Assembly: GCA_005656395.1 (NCBI GenBank)
Contig: SRSI01000037.1
Span: 310,001 to 374,000, forward strand
Direction: 5' to 3'
DNA from: Strongyloides papillosus
Lineage: Eukaryota; Nematoda; Chromadorea; Rhabditida; Strongyloididae
DNA: 64,000 bases
Under the pieces are notes generated by a model. That model searched no databases and was not told the DNA's origin. It saw only the letters and a list, made by a program, of their open reading frames with translations. Made by a program: the position numbers and the translations under genes. Position 1 is the stretch's first letter. Every line of letters begins with the position of its first letter. Shown piece by piece: positions 38,709-50,172 of this stretch.

Positions 38709-40640
38709 GTTAGTGGACAATATACTTTTTTAATAGAATATTTAGTCAAGAAGTATATTGTGAGAAGGAAAGTTTAAAAAATAAAATGTATAATGTAGTA
38801 TAAATTATAATTAAATATTTTAATGATATTAATGATGCGAAATTGTTTTTAATTAAAAAGTTCTATACTTGCAATATTCTTCATGTCTATTAATATACAT
38901 TTATGATAAAAATTTTATGTATAATCAGTTGGTGTTTGTTATAAAATGATTATAAAATCTAAAAAGAATATAATTTTTTAAAACAATATTAATATTTAAA
39001 ATCATTGATAATTTCTAAAATATCACATATATAAAAAAGATATGAAATATTTAATGTCAGAATTTTAGATTAACATTACTTTTATCAAATATCACTAAAC
39101 ATAATATTTTATAGTTTAAAAATATTCTTGTATATTAATAAGTTCTTTGAAATTATATGAAATTTTAAAGAAATTTTCTTGCTATGTATTTATGAATACA
39201 TAGTAGTTTTTACAACTAATTATGATTTTTCTATTGGAATAGGAAAAAAAAGTTTTACAACACATAATTTTGATCTATTTTTCTCTGATACTCATGAAAA
39301 TGTAAGAGAAAAATATAATTGTCTAAAGTAAGAAATATTTTAGTTTCTCATTCTAAACTATTTCAATTTATTTCATGTCAAATCGTAGTTACTAAGACAA
39401 AAAAAATTCATTTTAAGTAGTAAAATGCTTGATTGATTGTAATTATGAAAGTTTTTATCTCAAGAATTTAAAGTTTTATATAAATATATCTTTATTTTGA
39501 TATAATTTCTGGAAAATATTTTTTACAATGATAAAGCACAAGTTATATTATCACTGAATTTTAAAGATTTAGAAAGGAAGTAATTTTTTATGTTAGAATT
39601 GTTTTAAGAATCCAATGCCATCAACATATTTTTAAAATACGTTTCTTGAGATACTCGAAGAAGGTGGGAAAAGGAAAGATCTAAGACCAATTTTTTATAT
39701 GCCTAAACAATATCCTTAGGTGAAATATCACGACATATAAAATATTTGCTTCATATCTCTACTCCGTACATTTTTTGGTTTCTGAAAGTTTCCGACCATG
39801 ATTTAGTATCTCAGAAATTATTTTACGAAACTATAGCAATATATTTATTATTCTTCATTTTTTTGAGTAATTTTTAAGTATCAAGGTAAATTATGAAAAA
39901 TCTTATTTACACACATAAAACTTAGACGTGTCGATTTGACGACACCTTAAAATCTTGCCAACTGCAGGTGATGTTAAAATAACAGATCATGCAAAAGAGG
40001 GTAGACCACAGGTTACATTCTACCCTCAGAATGTACATGAAAAATGCTAACAAATGTATAAACTTTTTTTTATTTAAAATGTATGTATCAAATCAAGATG
40101 TTTAGGTTTTTCTGTGTATGAAGAATAAAATGATAGTCAAAAGAGACGTACTAAGTTTTGTCTTAGCTCGTATAATATCAATTTCTATGAATGCTAATGG
40201 ATAGAAAAATTTGTTATTATGATTGTTGATAGTGAGAATTTTTTGATGAAAAATTATTAAGATATCCCAATAAGGGTAAGCATCCCGTAGGTTATTCAAA
40301 AAATTTTCTCGAATTTTAAAAAAGTGATACCTTCCTTGAAGTCATATATCTTAAAATTTATTGTAAAACTGAAATCATGTGAAATACGGTAATCTCTACT
40401 ATAAAAGTACATCAATACCATATTAATGTTCCTATATAGTTCTGAGATAGTTGAATTTGATTACAAAGGATTTCTATGCATTTTCTAAAATTTTCTCGAA
40501 CTTTCTAACAGTTAACAAAAGTTAAACACACATGCATATATATAAAAATAATGTTTATTCATCATTATTACCAGAACATTAGCTAACAGAAGGTAGGTTT
40601 GTCATCATTTTCTGTTCATTGTATGTCTGTTTCAGGAGAT
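38709..40640. other. Intergenic, no supported gene
   Basis: AT-rich, without open frames of note. 39640-40100 is somewhat less AT-biased but I find no protein similarity. The last 15 bp before 40641 contain CTGTTTCAG, a probable trans-splice acceptor for the next gene. Confidence 0.45.
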
Positions 40641-41019
40641 ATGTCATCAAGTAATTCAACAATGACAGATGGACTCGCCATAAAAGTAATTTTAAAACCG
40701 ATTCTTGGTTTAATGGGTGCGAGTGATCCACATTTATCTGAGTTGGAAATTAAAAAAACCATAACACTTAGTCCTAGAACATTGGTTAAGGATTTATACA
40801 AAAGTGTTATGGAAGAGTACAACTTAGGACATCTAGCTGATGACTTCGAAGGTAATTTACCACATTATAAATTTATATTTTTTTTTAGTATTTGTTTGCT
40901 ATCCGAACTTGGAATACTACCCATTCAGAACATTCTTCCACGACACGAACGCCTCAATTGGTTCTGTCGCTGTTCTGTTTGAGGGTATATTAACAATAAA
41001 AAAACTTATCCCTTTGTAA
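40641..41019 (+). CDS. Orphan 113-aa protein
   Basis: Exons 40641-40851 and 40889-41019 join in phase through a 37-bp intron (GTAATT donor, TTTTTTAG acceptor), with a TTTCAG acceptor 5 bases before the ATG. The 113-residue product has no signal peptide or membrane segment. A stretch TITLSPRTLVKDLYKSVMEE followed by DFEVFVCYPN has a strand-helix pattern like a ubiquitin-fold protein, but that is a weak impression. The family is not recognised. The last codons (ILTIKKLIPL) could instead be intronic if a further donor at GGTATA is used. Support is the splice architecture and non-repetitive sequence. Confidence 0.6.
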
Positions 41020-41202
41020 GTTTTTAGGATTTTTTAAAAGTAATTTCTTCTGCTTATTATAGAAATTTGTTCTATGAGTGTAGTACCAGAACGATGACAA
41101 CAAACGGAGTACACGAAAGGAGCAGTTTTAGTTTTAGGACCCCCTATTTTTATGGGTCTAATTTGTATTTTTTTTATACTTTTTAATGTTTTTATGTATA
41201 TA

Positions 41203-41285
41203 TTTTTAATGTATTTATTGTATATATCTATTTAATGTATTTATTGTATATATCTTATTTAATGTATTTATTGTATCTTATAAAA
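41203..41285 (+). repeat. Three-copy 27-bp AT minisatellite
   Basis: Three near-identical units of the form tttaatgtatttattgtatatatc occur in tandem. The same words recur in the 3' flank of the helicase gene (26866-26965), and in both places a gaacaattt block follows. Confidence 0.7.
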
Positions 41286-42576
41286 TATTCGAACAATTTA
41301 GCGAATTAAGAAATTTTTTTATGCTAAGAAATTGTCCCATCTGTAGTTTTTAATACATCCAAAAATTGTTAATTTTCCTTTGGTTAACCATAAAAAATTG
41401 ATTTCTCTTTTTACATTAATATGTGGTTCAACTGTATCAATTGATTATGAAAAAACCATTTTTTTTCATCTATTGGTTCCTTTTTTAACCAATACAGTTA
41501 AATGAAACATTTGTCTGAAATCAGACCAAAAAAGTGAATGCTGCAAAGAAAAATTTTTCAAATGCTACAAACTACTTCAAATGTAGCTATTTATCGTTAT
41601 ACATTACAAAAATTCTTATTTCAATAAAATAAATGCTTCATTTAACTACTTGAAGAGGAGACCCCAAAACTAAAATTTAGCCGTTATCAGTTTACCACAT
41701 ATTCTACCATAACAATCAAAAGAATATCCGATACAATAAGGAAGGTGGTTTTTAAAGCATTCCGCCTACCTCTGAAGACATATCACGTACAGCAATCGTT
41801 AGGACAAGGAAGATGATGTAAACTTAAAAGAATTATCTATTCCAGGAAGTATTAATCCACAAGCATTAAAATTAAACCTTCAAATGACATTTGTATCGAA
41901 GAAGCTTCAAATATCTATTCATCTTTATTTAGTGATAGGAAACTAAGGTACCACGATATCTACTTTTGTTCCATTGATGAAGGATACCAATGCTATAAAT
42001 TACTTCACTCAATAAAAAGTCTTTCCTGTTTTCACCTCAACTAAGATCATAACCATACATCCAACGTAGTTATATCAAATGATGAGTTGATGAGCAAAAG
42101 AAGACAAGAGTCGATGTTCTAAAATCGAGACGAGAGGAAGGATTGGGAATTTTATTCGAACTTACTCTTCAAAAATTTATCAAAAATCTTGATCTTTATC
42201 AAATGAAAGATAATTAAATTTTACATCTTCATGATGAGGATAATTACAATCCCTGTGGAAATGCTGAAAATCATCAGAGGTGACTTCAAGATAACATTAA
42301 TGGGGTAGTTAAAATTCCAATTACTAATGACTTTGGTAACTTTTTCCAACAACCTCTACTAGGAGAAATATTCAAGACGTCGTTGTTATGTTGGTTTTAC
42401 GATATCTTCAAAGAATAAATGGTATTGGAATGATTCCAATAGATTTGTTTTCTTTTTATTGAAGCGATTATATTTTGAAATCTTTTAGTTATCTCATTTT
42501 TTTTAGTTCAGTCTTATTTTGTTCATAATAAACTTAAGAAAACGCGTTACTCTTTATCTTATTCTATAAATCTACA
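41286..42576. other. Degenerate sequence, no intact gene
   Basis: Coding-like peptides appear in changing frames (for example ELSIPGSINPQALKLNL near 41830 and YHDIYFCSIDEGYQCYK near 41955), with stops between them. They suggest an old gene relic, but I cannot assign a family or trace exons. Confidence 0.35.
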
Positions 42577-43645
42577 ATGAATAAGCCTACAACAGATTTC
42601 ATATCTTTACCAGAAGATTTTAAACTTCAAATCTTTATTCTTAAAGGATTTGATTGGAAGAGCTTAACCAATCTTAAACTTGTCTGTAAGAATTTTTATT
42701 TGACAATTGAGATAATATCCAGTCTTTTGATAGACTAAAAGTAGATTCTCTAAGAGTTTATTATGCTGAAAATAAACTATTCAGCATTGATGATAGTTTA
42801 TATTGATGATAGTTTAAAAAGCAATGAAAGTATGTGGTGGTTTGGTAGACCTATAAAATAGGTGAGTTTATTTTTAACTTTTTTGAAATAAATTAATAAA
42901 AAAATTTATTTTAAGGTTGATTTTTGTAGTGAAGATGAATATGAAAGTTTACTAAGAAAAATAGATCTCACGGTAGTCGAGGAGTTTAGTCTTAATAATT
43001 TCCCGGATCAAGGATCTATAATGGTAAAATGTAAAAATGACTTTAGCGGAAACTTTCATGTATACACTTTTTCCGCTTCATTAACAAATGGAAAGGATTT
43101 CAATAATTATCTTACTATTACAATTGAGGGCAGTAGAAAGTTTGGAGTAATATGATGGTAGTATTATTAGAAAGGAATCTTTAAGAAAATTTAAGATTTT
43201 TGGAAAAAAGGCAGCACGTTTACTTGGGAACAAAATTGCAGTGGATCTACTTACTGGCAATTCCATGTTAGAATACAAGAATACTTTTACTAGTACTCGT
43301 AAACCTCTTCACGTTCAAATCATGAGTCATCTACTTGAACTCGGCTTTTTTAATCCTAACAATACATGTGGTCGAAAACGATTTAAATTACTTTTCGACT
43401 ATGTTAATAAATTTGGTATTTTAAGAGAAACGTTTTATAGAAAATTTTTCGATAAAATAAAATTTAACGATAACTTAGTCGAAGAAAATAATCATAATGT
43501 ATTTTCAATAAAGTCTTCCATGAAATGTCCAAAATGTGGAGCCGAACATCAGAATTTTTTACTCTATAAAAAAAAATCTCACAAGCTCTATATCTGTCAT
43601 TTTAACAAAATTAACTTTGTCTATGAATATGTAATATTTTTATAA
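42577..43645 (+). pseudogene. Broken F-box protein gene
   Basis: It opens with a convincing F-box start (MNKPTTDFISLPEDFKLQIF, then WKSLTNLKLVCKNFY). It then needs a frame change near 42715 to NIQSFDRLKVDSLRV. A 16-base tandem duplication of attgatgatagtttat (about 42785-42817) breaks the frame again before KSNESMWWFGRPIK. A GTGAGT donor and TTTTAAG acceptor then lead to an exon starting VDFCSEDEYESLLRKIDL, which dies at stops near 43150. The rest (43160-43645) reads GSIIRKESLRKFKIFGKKAA to the end, with CPKCGAEH near the C-terminus. Duplications and substitutions, not only run-length indels, show that this copy is really dead. In life it would have been a substrate adaptor of an SCF ubiquitin ligase, like the gene at 20352. 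Confidence 0.7.
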
Positions 43646-43869
43646 ATTTAATAAATATTTTATCAGTTTTATTTCTCTTCTTTTTTATTAGTTTTTATAT
43701 TAAAATGAAATTTAATATTCATATTTTTATTGCTATAATTAAAAATTAAAAACATTATACAATAAATGGAGAGATAAAATACTATATCAATTTCAACTTA
43801 TTTATTGACAATATTTTTTAATTTAACTACTTTTAATTATGAAGTATTAATGGAGATTCTATCCATTAT

Positions 43870-44195
43870 ATTTATTTTCATTTTCCATTGGTAAGGAAGC
43901 ATTTAAAGATCCATTAAATGGTTGAAATGTTCTAAGAGGTTCACAAACAATTGAATTTGGCCCTTGTTTTAGCTTGGATTTTAATGTATAATCGGATGAT
44001 CATGTTGTGCTTGAGGAGAGATATTGACTTGATGATCCTGAGTACTCCAAAGACAATCTATTTTCCTCAAGCTGTCGTCTAACTCTTCTTTCTTTTTACT
44101 TTTATTATAACTGCAATCACAATAACTGCTATGATAAGTGATACAACAATAGCTACAAAAGCTAGTATAATTGGTGATGGTTTTGAACTTTAGCA
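43870..44195 (-). pseudogene. Decayed tail of a single-pass membrane protein
   Basis: On the minus strand KPSPIILAFVAIVV followed by SLIIAVIVIAVIIKVKRKK is a clear membrane segment with a stop-transfer patch. One frame change leads to a plausible cytoplasmic tail (RVRRQLEENRLSLEYSGSSS, then an in-frame TGA, then SDYTLKSKLKQGPNSIVCEP, ending NENKYNG and TAG near 43870). No upstream ectodomain is traceable within 800 bp. It may be the last exon of a gene with a distant start, or a fragment. Confidence 0.35.
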
Positions 44196-44199
44196 TAAT

Positions 44200-45200
44200 A
44201 TTCAGTTATTGTTAAAAATTAGTTTAAAAAATAAGACAACAAAATAATTATACATAGTAATAGTAAACAAAACACAAATTTTTATCTTTAGGAATTATCA
44301 ATATCTTAAGATAAAAATTATTACATAACAATTAAACATAATATTACGAAAAACTATGACCATCTGATTCCTTAATATAATCATCCATATAAGTTATTAA
44401 ATAATCTTGGAAAAGTTTGACAGTAAATATCCTAGGCAATAATAGCTCCAGCATTTCTTTCAAGAAATCTAAGAATAAATATACTTAGAAATAAGATTTT
44501 TCAAAATTCATCTTAGTACCTAAAAAGTATTCAAAAAATGGTTAAGAATGATGTATAAATTACCATAATTTCATCAATAAATTTAAAGGTACGTGATCAT
44601 GATTGAAACCCTTCAGAAACCATAAAAATGAGCAGAGTGGAAATATTAATTTATTATTTCTCTTTAATAATATATCATCTAAAGTTATTGTTTAAACAAA
44701 TAAAAAGTGGATCTTGCTTCTTTGCATGTCCTACCTTGCTCGAGTTTCTTAAGAAATATTTTTTTAATAATATTTCCTAGAATAAATTGTGCTGTTATTA
44801 TTAAAATTTTAATTAATCAAAATATAAATAATTATAGTTTTACTATTTCTAATAATAATATTGAAATTAAACTATAACTACCCTGTTGTACAAACTAAAA
44901 TTTTGTTAACACATAATCTGGAATGGTAAGAAAATGGTAACGATACTCACAATGAAGAACACTTAGCATAAAACATGGAGTCAAAATATATTAACACTTC
45001 CCATGAGTAATATAAAATTAAAAACCCTTTTTATAATTATAAAAAGAACAAATTTTAAAGAGACACCTATAAATATTAAGAATTTTATTGTTGACATTAT
45101 ATTGGATATTACGTATTCATTATATATAAATTAAATTATTTATTATTTATTATATTAAAATTAAATTTATTATTATTGCATTGGGAGTACTATCTTGATC
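44200..45200. other. Intergenic, no supported gene
   Basis: AT-rich, without recognisable exons or repeats. Confidence 0.45.
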
Positions 45201-45203
45201 ACC

Positions 45204-47075
45204 CTACTCTTCTTCATCCTCATTCTCAGAGATGTTTTCATCATCCCATCTTTCCAGCTCTTTAACTTTGCAACAATGCCTATAACAATAATATAAGTAT
45301 TAATATCAAATAAAATAAATCTTACCTTTTTCAAGAGCTTTTTCTTTTGAATATTTAGTGTCCATATTTCCCACAGTAGAAGTGTTCTTCGTCGGGAAGT
45401 GTTATTTGGAAATCATGGCCAAATTTCTCCGACAATCTACCATTAGTAATCAACTCGAGCCAAACACAAATAGCATTTTGGCACTTCAATCTCAGATTGA
45501 TGCTCCTCAAAAAAATGATTTACCAAAGTTTTTGTATTCATCAAGTTATCACAATGAACTACATTTTAAGTTGTCATCAGCGTTGGATCTCCGATATTCC
45601 TTTATAATAGTGGACGCATTAAAATTTTGAATTTTAATTGAAATTAATTTACTTAACATGCCATATTTATAAGTGTATATAATAGCTAACGATGTTTTTA
45701 CTAAATTTAGCATATTTAAAATAATTAGATTTTTCAAAGTTGGTGACACCTTTTTGTTTAACTCTTTAAAACATTAAGTATTGTAAAAATGAGTTTTTAT
45801 ATAAGAAAACCATATTTAAATGAAAAAAAAATTATTCCTTAAAAATTATAAAAATATTTTCGAATTCATTTTTTTAAACAAAAAAAGAACTTTTAAAATT
45901 GACTTTTTTGCTCAGAAAAAAAATGGAAGCGGTGTCAATACATTTTTTAAAAACTAAAGATTCGCTAGATAACTTTTGGTTAATTATTAAACTTAAGAAA
46001 TTGTATTAATGAATTAATTTCGCAGAATTTTTGTATATGATTCCTATACGGTGTGTCTAATGACAGCAATGCCCAATAATAAGAATGCAATGCTTTAGCT
46101 TTATCAAAAAATGATTGAAACCTTTCTTTGAAAAAGTCATAAGAAATTGGTGGTAATTAAAACTAGAATAAATTTTAGAGTTTTTTTTAATATATTAAGG
46201 TATTTTGGAAAAAAAGTTCAAAAATCATGGTAGTATAATAACTTACTGCAAAAAAGCATGTCTAGCTAGAAAATTGCATATAGGGGCAAAAAATGGTTAA
46301 AAATTAAGAGGTGTCACCAACCTCTAAAATTAAGCCATTGATTCAAAAAATTCAATGTAGCAAAAAAATTTTCTTTTGCTTCAAAAGCTACAAATTATAC
46401 TTAAATATGTACTTTTATGCATATTCATCAAAAAAATATATTTTACCGCCCAAAAAATAGCTTATTTAACGATATATAAAATGCGTCCACTATTCTAAAG
46501 ATTCAACCTCAACTCAACCACATGCGAGTGGTTTTCATCCATGTGCTCTGCAAGAGCTTGACTGTCCATAATATTTTCACACCAATTACATTGAAGGTTG
46601 TTCTTAGCATTAGTGTCTGAATCGACAACGGCGAAATCAACAAAACTCAATGGTTTGAATAATCCGACTTGTTGTGTTGCTGGAGTATTCCATTTGAGTC
46701 CAGGACCAACTTCCAGAACACAGTATGTGTCCTTGGATGGCAATCGTTAAAGTGTTTTACAAGGGATCGGATATCAAAGTTGATACTTAATGATACGATT
46801 TTCTGAGAAATACCACATTACGCATGATTTTTGCCTACCAAAGTTGTATGAACGATTCTTCACATCTTTCTCTAATATTTTATTTCAAAGGGTGTTCTTT
46901 AGTTGCGGTATTGTCCTTTCTGGGCCAGGAATTCCAACATGTAAATTATTGAAATTCATTATCTAAAAATATTAAAAATTAGATAAAATAAAAATGAAAT
47001 ATTTGAAAAAATTTTACTTGGTATTGCATAATACACAAAAAGAGAAAACGCATCTTTTCCATCTGGAGGATTCAT
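45204..47075 (-). pseudogene. Decayed zinc-finger protein gene split by a foldback element
   Basis: Read on the minus strand from 47075 the pieces are MNPPDGKDAFSLFVYYAIPS with a GTAAAA donor; NNLHVGIPGPERTIPQLKNT; KNRSYNFGRQKSCVMWYFSE; DIRSLVKHFNDCHPRTHTVF; and a finger CNWCENIMDSQALAEHMDENH. Beyond a 0.9-kb inserted element come HCDNLMNTKTLVNHFFEEH, KCYLCLARVD, SEKFGHDFQI and EEHFYCGKYGH. A GTAAGA/TTATAG intron leads to an acidic end DDENISENEDEEE and TAG at 45204. The two clear fingers share spacing (C-x2-C...H-x4-H type) and resemble each other. Several stops and frame changes separate the parts. Family not recognised; probably a C2H2-type array protein. Confidence 0.5.
45609..46491. mobile_element. 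Foldback/MITE-like element with 12-bp terminal repeats
   Basis: The ends are exact inverted repeats (agtggacgcatt at 45609-45620 and its complement at 46480-46491). A second inverted pair lies inside (ttggtgacacct near 45739 and aggtgtcaccaa near 46308). The interior has no open frame. It lies between two halves of a zinc-finger pseudogene, as expected of an insertion. I see no convincing target-site duplication beyond 2-3 bases, so the superfamily is open. Confidence 0.6.
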
Positions 47076-47178
47076 TTTCTGTCCTATGAAAGAAGTTATA
47101 CTCAAATTTCTAGATAATTAAGAAAATTAATTTTAACAGCTACCGCAATGCAAGTTCAATTTTCCCGCTAAATTATTA

Positions 47179-48058
47179 GGTTGGTGCAAAAGTTCTGTCG
47201 TTTTTTTAACCGAAACTTTAGAAGGTTATAATTTTTATATGAAAATTACTTAATTTGTAATATACTATTGAACATTATAAACAACTTGTCTTCAATTAGT
47301 AGCTACCTTACCGATTCCAGATTTGAAGAATTTCTTAACCTTTTTGAAGAAAGTTTCAAAAAAACCAATAATTACTTCATCAACTTACAGAAGTGTCTAC
47401 CATCCCAGAAGTTATGTAGGAGATAAAAGTAGATAGTGACTAGATAGAGAAACATCTGGAGAATATGTTGTGTGCGAGGGAAATTCATAGCTTCTCTCAT
47501 CCAGATTTTTCCGAGCCTTCAATGATACATGTCGTCGTACTGAAGAACAACTTTTTTATCATTTTCTAAATTTTTAAATTTTTTTAGATATTTCTCGTCT
47601 AATTTTGATAGCATTTTACATTAAAGGTCATTAAAAGTAGTTTGGAATTGATAGAATCTCAAAAAATCTTCATTGGAAGCTGAAGCCATACAAATGGATG
47701 CTCCATCTTCAAGATTCACTTCTTTGTCTTAAATCTTTAAGAACGATCTTTATATTGTCCCAATATTTGTCACATTTCCCCTAATGCTACACATAAATTT
47801 TTAGAAGCATCAGTTGTCATTTGTCTTAGTTGGAACTCTTAGACGACATAATGTCAAAAATGACTTTTGACTGCTTTCATGTTTAGCAAAAGAAAATGTA
47901 GCATAGATAATATAACAATTTGCTATTGTCCAAATTTTAAAGTAAAGAAGTGGTACAATCTATCTATTTTAATGACTTAATTTTTTGTCAATTGTGATCA
48001 TATTTTTTTGATGATAGAAAGTGATATTGAAAAAAACGACAGAACTTTTGCACCAACC
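47179..48058. mobile_element. Mariner-like element, non-autonomous, 880 bp
   Basis: The element begins ggttggtgcaaaagttctgt and ends with the inverted copy, giving terminal repeats of about 28 bp (through cgttttttt). It is flanked by TA on both sides (47177-47178 and 48059-48060), the classic Tc1/mariner target duplication. The terminal sequence is that of mariner-type transposons. The interior has no long open frame; I could not recover a DDE/D transposase, so it is a deleted or decayed copy needing a transposase from elsewhere. The near-perfect ends suggest that it moved fairly recently. Confidence 0.88.
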
Positions 48059-49154
48059 TAATATTTTAAATGAATATTTCATTTTTTTCTCCCACGATAA
48101 ACGTTTTTTCACACATCTACGCAAAATTATTTTTATAAAAAATTAAGTTTTCCTAAGGTAAAAAAATATTAATTTAATTCACATGAAATATTAGGTTGAA
48201 TTATTATTTAACATACCTTAACAGAATAATAAACTATTATTTCCTCATTTGAAATATTTTCTAAAAATTAATTACAAACTTTATCTTTGAAAAAAGAACA
48301 TATCCTTTAGTATTTTATATTTGACATTTAAAATACGATTAATTAATCAGTTGAGGGATGAATTTTCTAATTACTTTATTTGTATTCTTTAAAAGGTTTT
48401 CATTAACATACTAACTCTTTCACACTTATCATAATAAGACATCAATGTTTTTTTTAATATAAAATTCACTGAAAAACAATTTTTTTCAAAAATTTTAATG
48501 TAATTAATTAAGTAATAAATTATTATCCATATGGATTGAAAAAAATGCACATTACATTTAAAATAATTTTAGAGTAATTTTCCAAGTCGAAAATTCTTTT
48601 CTAATTATTATACAATGGAAAAATTCCAGTAAAATGTGAACTAGTGAATTTTTTACTATATATTTCATTTTTTATATTTTTTAAGAACATAATTGTTAAA
48701 GTCTAATGATATTTTAATATTACTGTATTTAATTATAATTTGAAAACATTATATATTTATACTGTTGAAATAATTATCTACCTGTTTGGCAACAAATTAA
48801 ATTTTAATAATAATATCATGTTGATATAAAATCTAAGCAAAATATCAAAGTATAATTTTAGTATCAAAATAATTATACTATTGTTGTTTACCACTCTTCT
48901 GTACTTTCGATAATTATAATGATATTTTCAAAAAGTTTATAGATCAACTAAAAATTTTATTTTTAAAGATTAAAGAAAAAAAATATTTCAGTACTAACAA
49001 CTATTTCAAAAATAAAAACATATCTTCTACTAATTATATATATAAATTTATAATTTCAGGCATAATTCTTTAAAGAAAAAAATATTACCATAATATTTAT
49101 GAATTTTAATCAGCAAAAGCTTTAATCACCTAGCAAAACCAAAAAATAATTAAA
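48059..49154. other. Intergenic, no supported gene
   Basis: AT-rich, between the mariner-like element and the chemoreceptor gene. No exon or repeat was recognised. Confidence 0.5.
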
Positions 49155-50172
49155 ATGAATAATCAATATGTTATATTTTGCATTAATCTCCTTTACGAAA
49201 TCCCATCATTCATACTACTAATTATAATTGAAATCATACTACTAATTCCATCAAATAGAAAAATATTTTATTCATCTTTTTTTAAGATAATATTTTTTAA
49301 TGGACTTTTTGATATACTATCTTTTGTAACTTTTACAATACATCATAGATTACCAAATTATGGAATGTTAGTTGAATTTTATAATGATTTATTTATCAAA
49401 GAAGTCGATGTAAGGTCAATTGAATTCCTTCGTAGTCTATCAACAATAGGACAACTTATTGGATGTTTTTTTTATGCTTCAATCGTTTTACATCTGTATA
49501 TTTTCAAGTAAGGTATGATAATATATGGAGATATTTATTACCAGTATATTATGTTACTGTAACTGTACTACCAATACTTTTAACATTTCCAATATTGCTT
49601 GATAAAATGATATACAAACCATTTGACAGATCAAATATAAGTTTTGGATTCAAAGGAAGATGGATGACATATAATGGTAGATGGTATAATAGTTATATGG
49701 TAACATCGATATTAAATTTACTTTTTTTAACATTATGTGCTATTATTAATTTTTCAACCCTTTTCTTATTAATAAGATATAAAAGAAGTGCTGAATCAAA
49801 GGTACAAGATGTAGGATCAAATCATACGATGAATTTTTCAATGGAAAAGAAATTCTTTTTATTAGCTGTTGTATGTTTTACTGGTCAATTAATTTTTGCT
49901 CTATCTGGTGTAAGTTATAATTTAATAATTTTATTATTTTACAGTTAATAGCAAATGAATTCAGTCAAAACAAGGAGTATCGGAAATTATATGTCATGAG
50001 CCTTCTATTTCCTGTTATTGCTGATTTAACAATGTTTCCAAACGTCTGGCTTATAGTTTTCATTTCATCAACCATGAGGAATTCCATTAAGAAATTATTT
50101 TATATAAAAAATATGGAATCGTCATCAATTATAAAAAATTTTCATACAACAAGAAGAACACGTGAAAAATAA
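49155..50172 (+). CDS. Serpentine chemoreceptor (srg-like 7TM), one frameshift
   Basis: Segments 49155-49909 and 49945-50172 join through a 35-bp intron (GTAAGT donor, TTTTACAG acceptor). About seven hydrophobic segments can be counted, starting IPSFILLIIIEIILLIP. The pattern of an IPS-type first helix and an NRFTSVYFQVRYDNIW segment after the third helix is that of nematode Srg chemoreceptors, expressed in sensory neurons. In an eight-T run (49466-49473) the frame slips by one base: upstream reads IGQLIGCFF, and the matching continuation LCFNRFTSV lies in the next frame. One more T restores a protein of about 327 residues. Since everything else is intact, this is more likely an assembly indel than decay. 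Confidence 0.8.

Noticed and set aside
45358..45630. 90-codon plus-strand frame
   Set aside because: The opposite strand carries zinc-finger-like sequence in pieces, and this frame runs into the terminal repeat of the foldback element; it is probably an antisense shadow.
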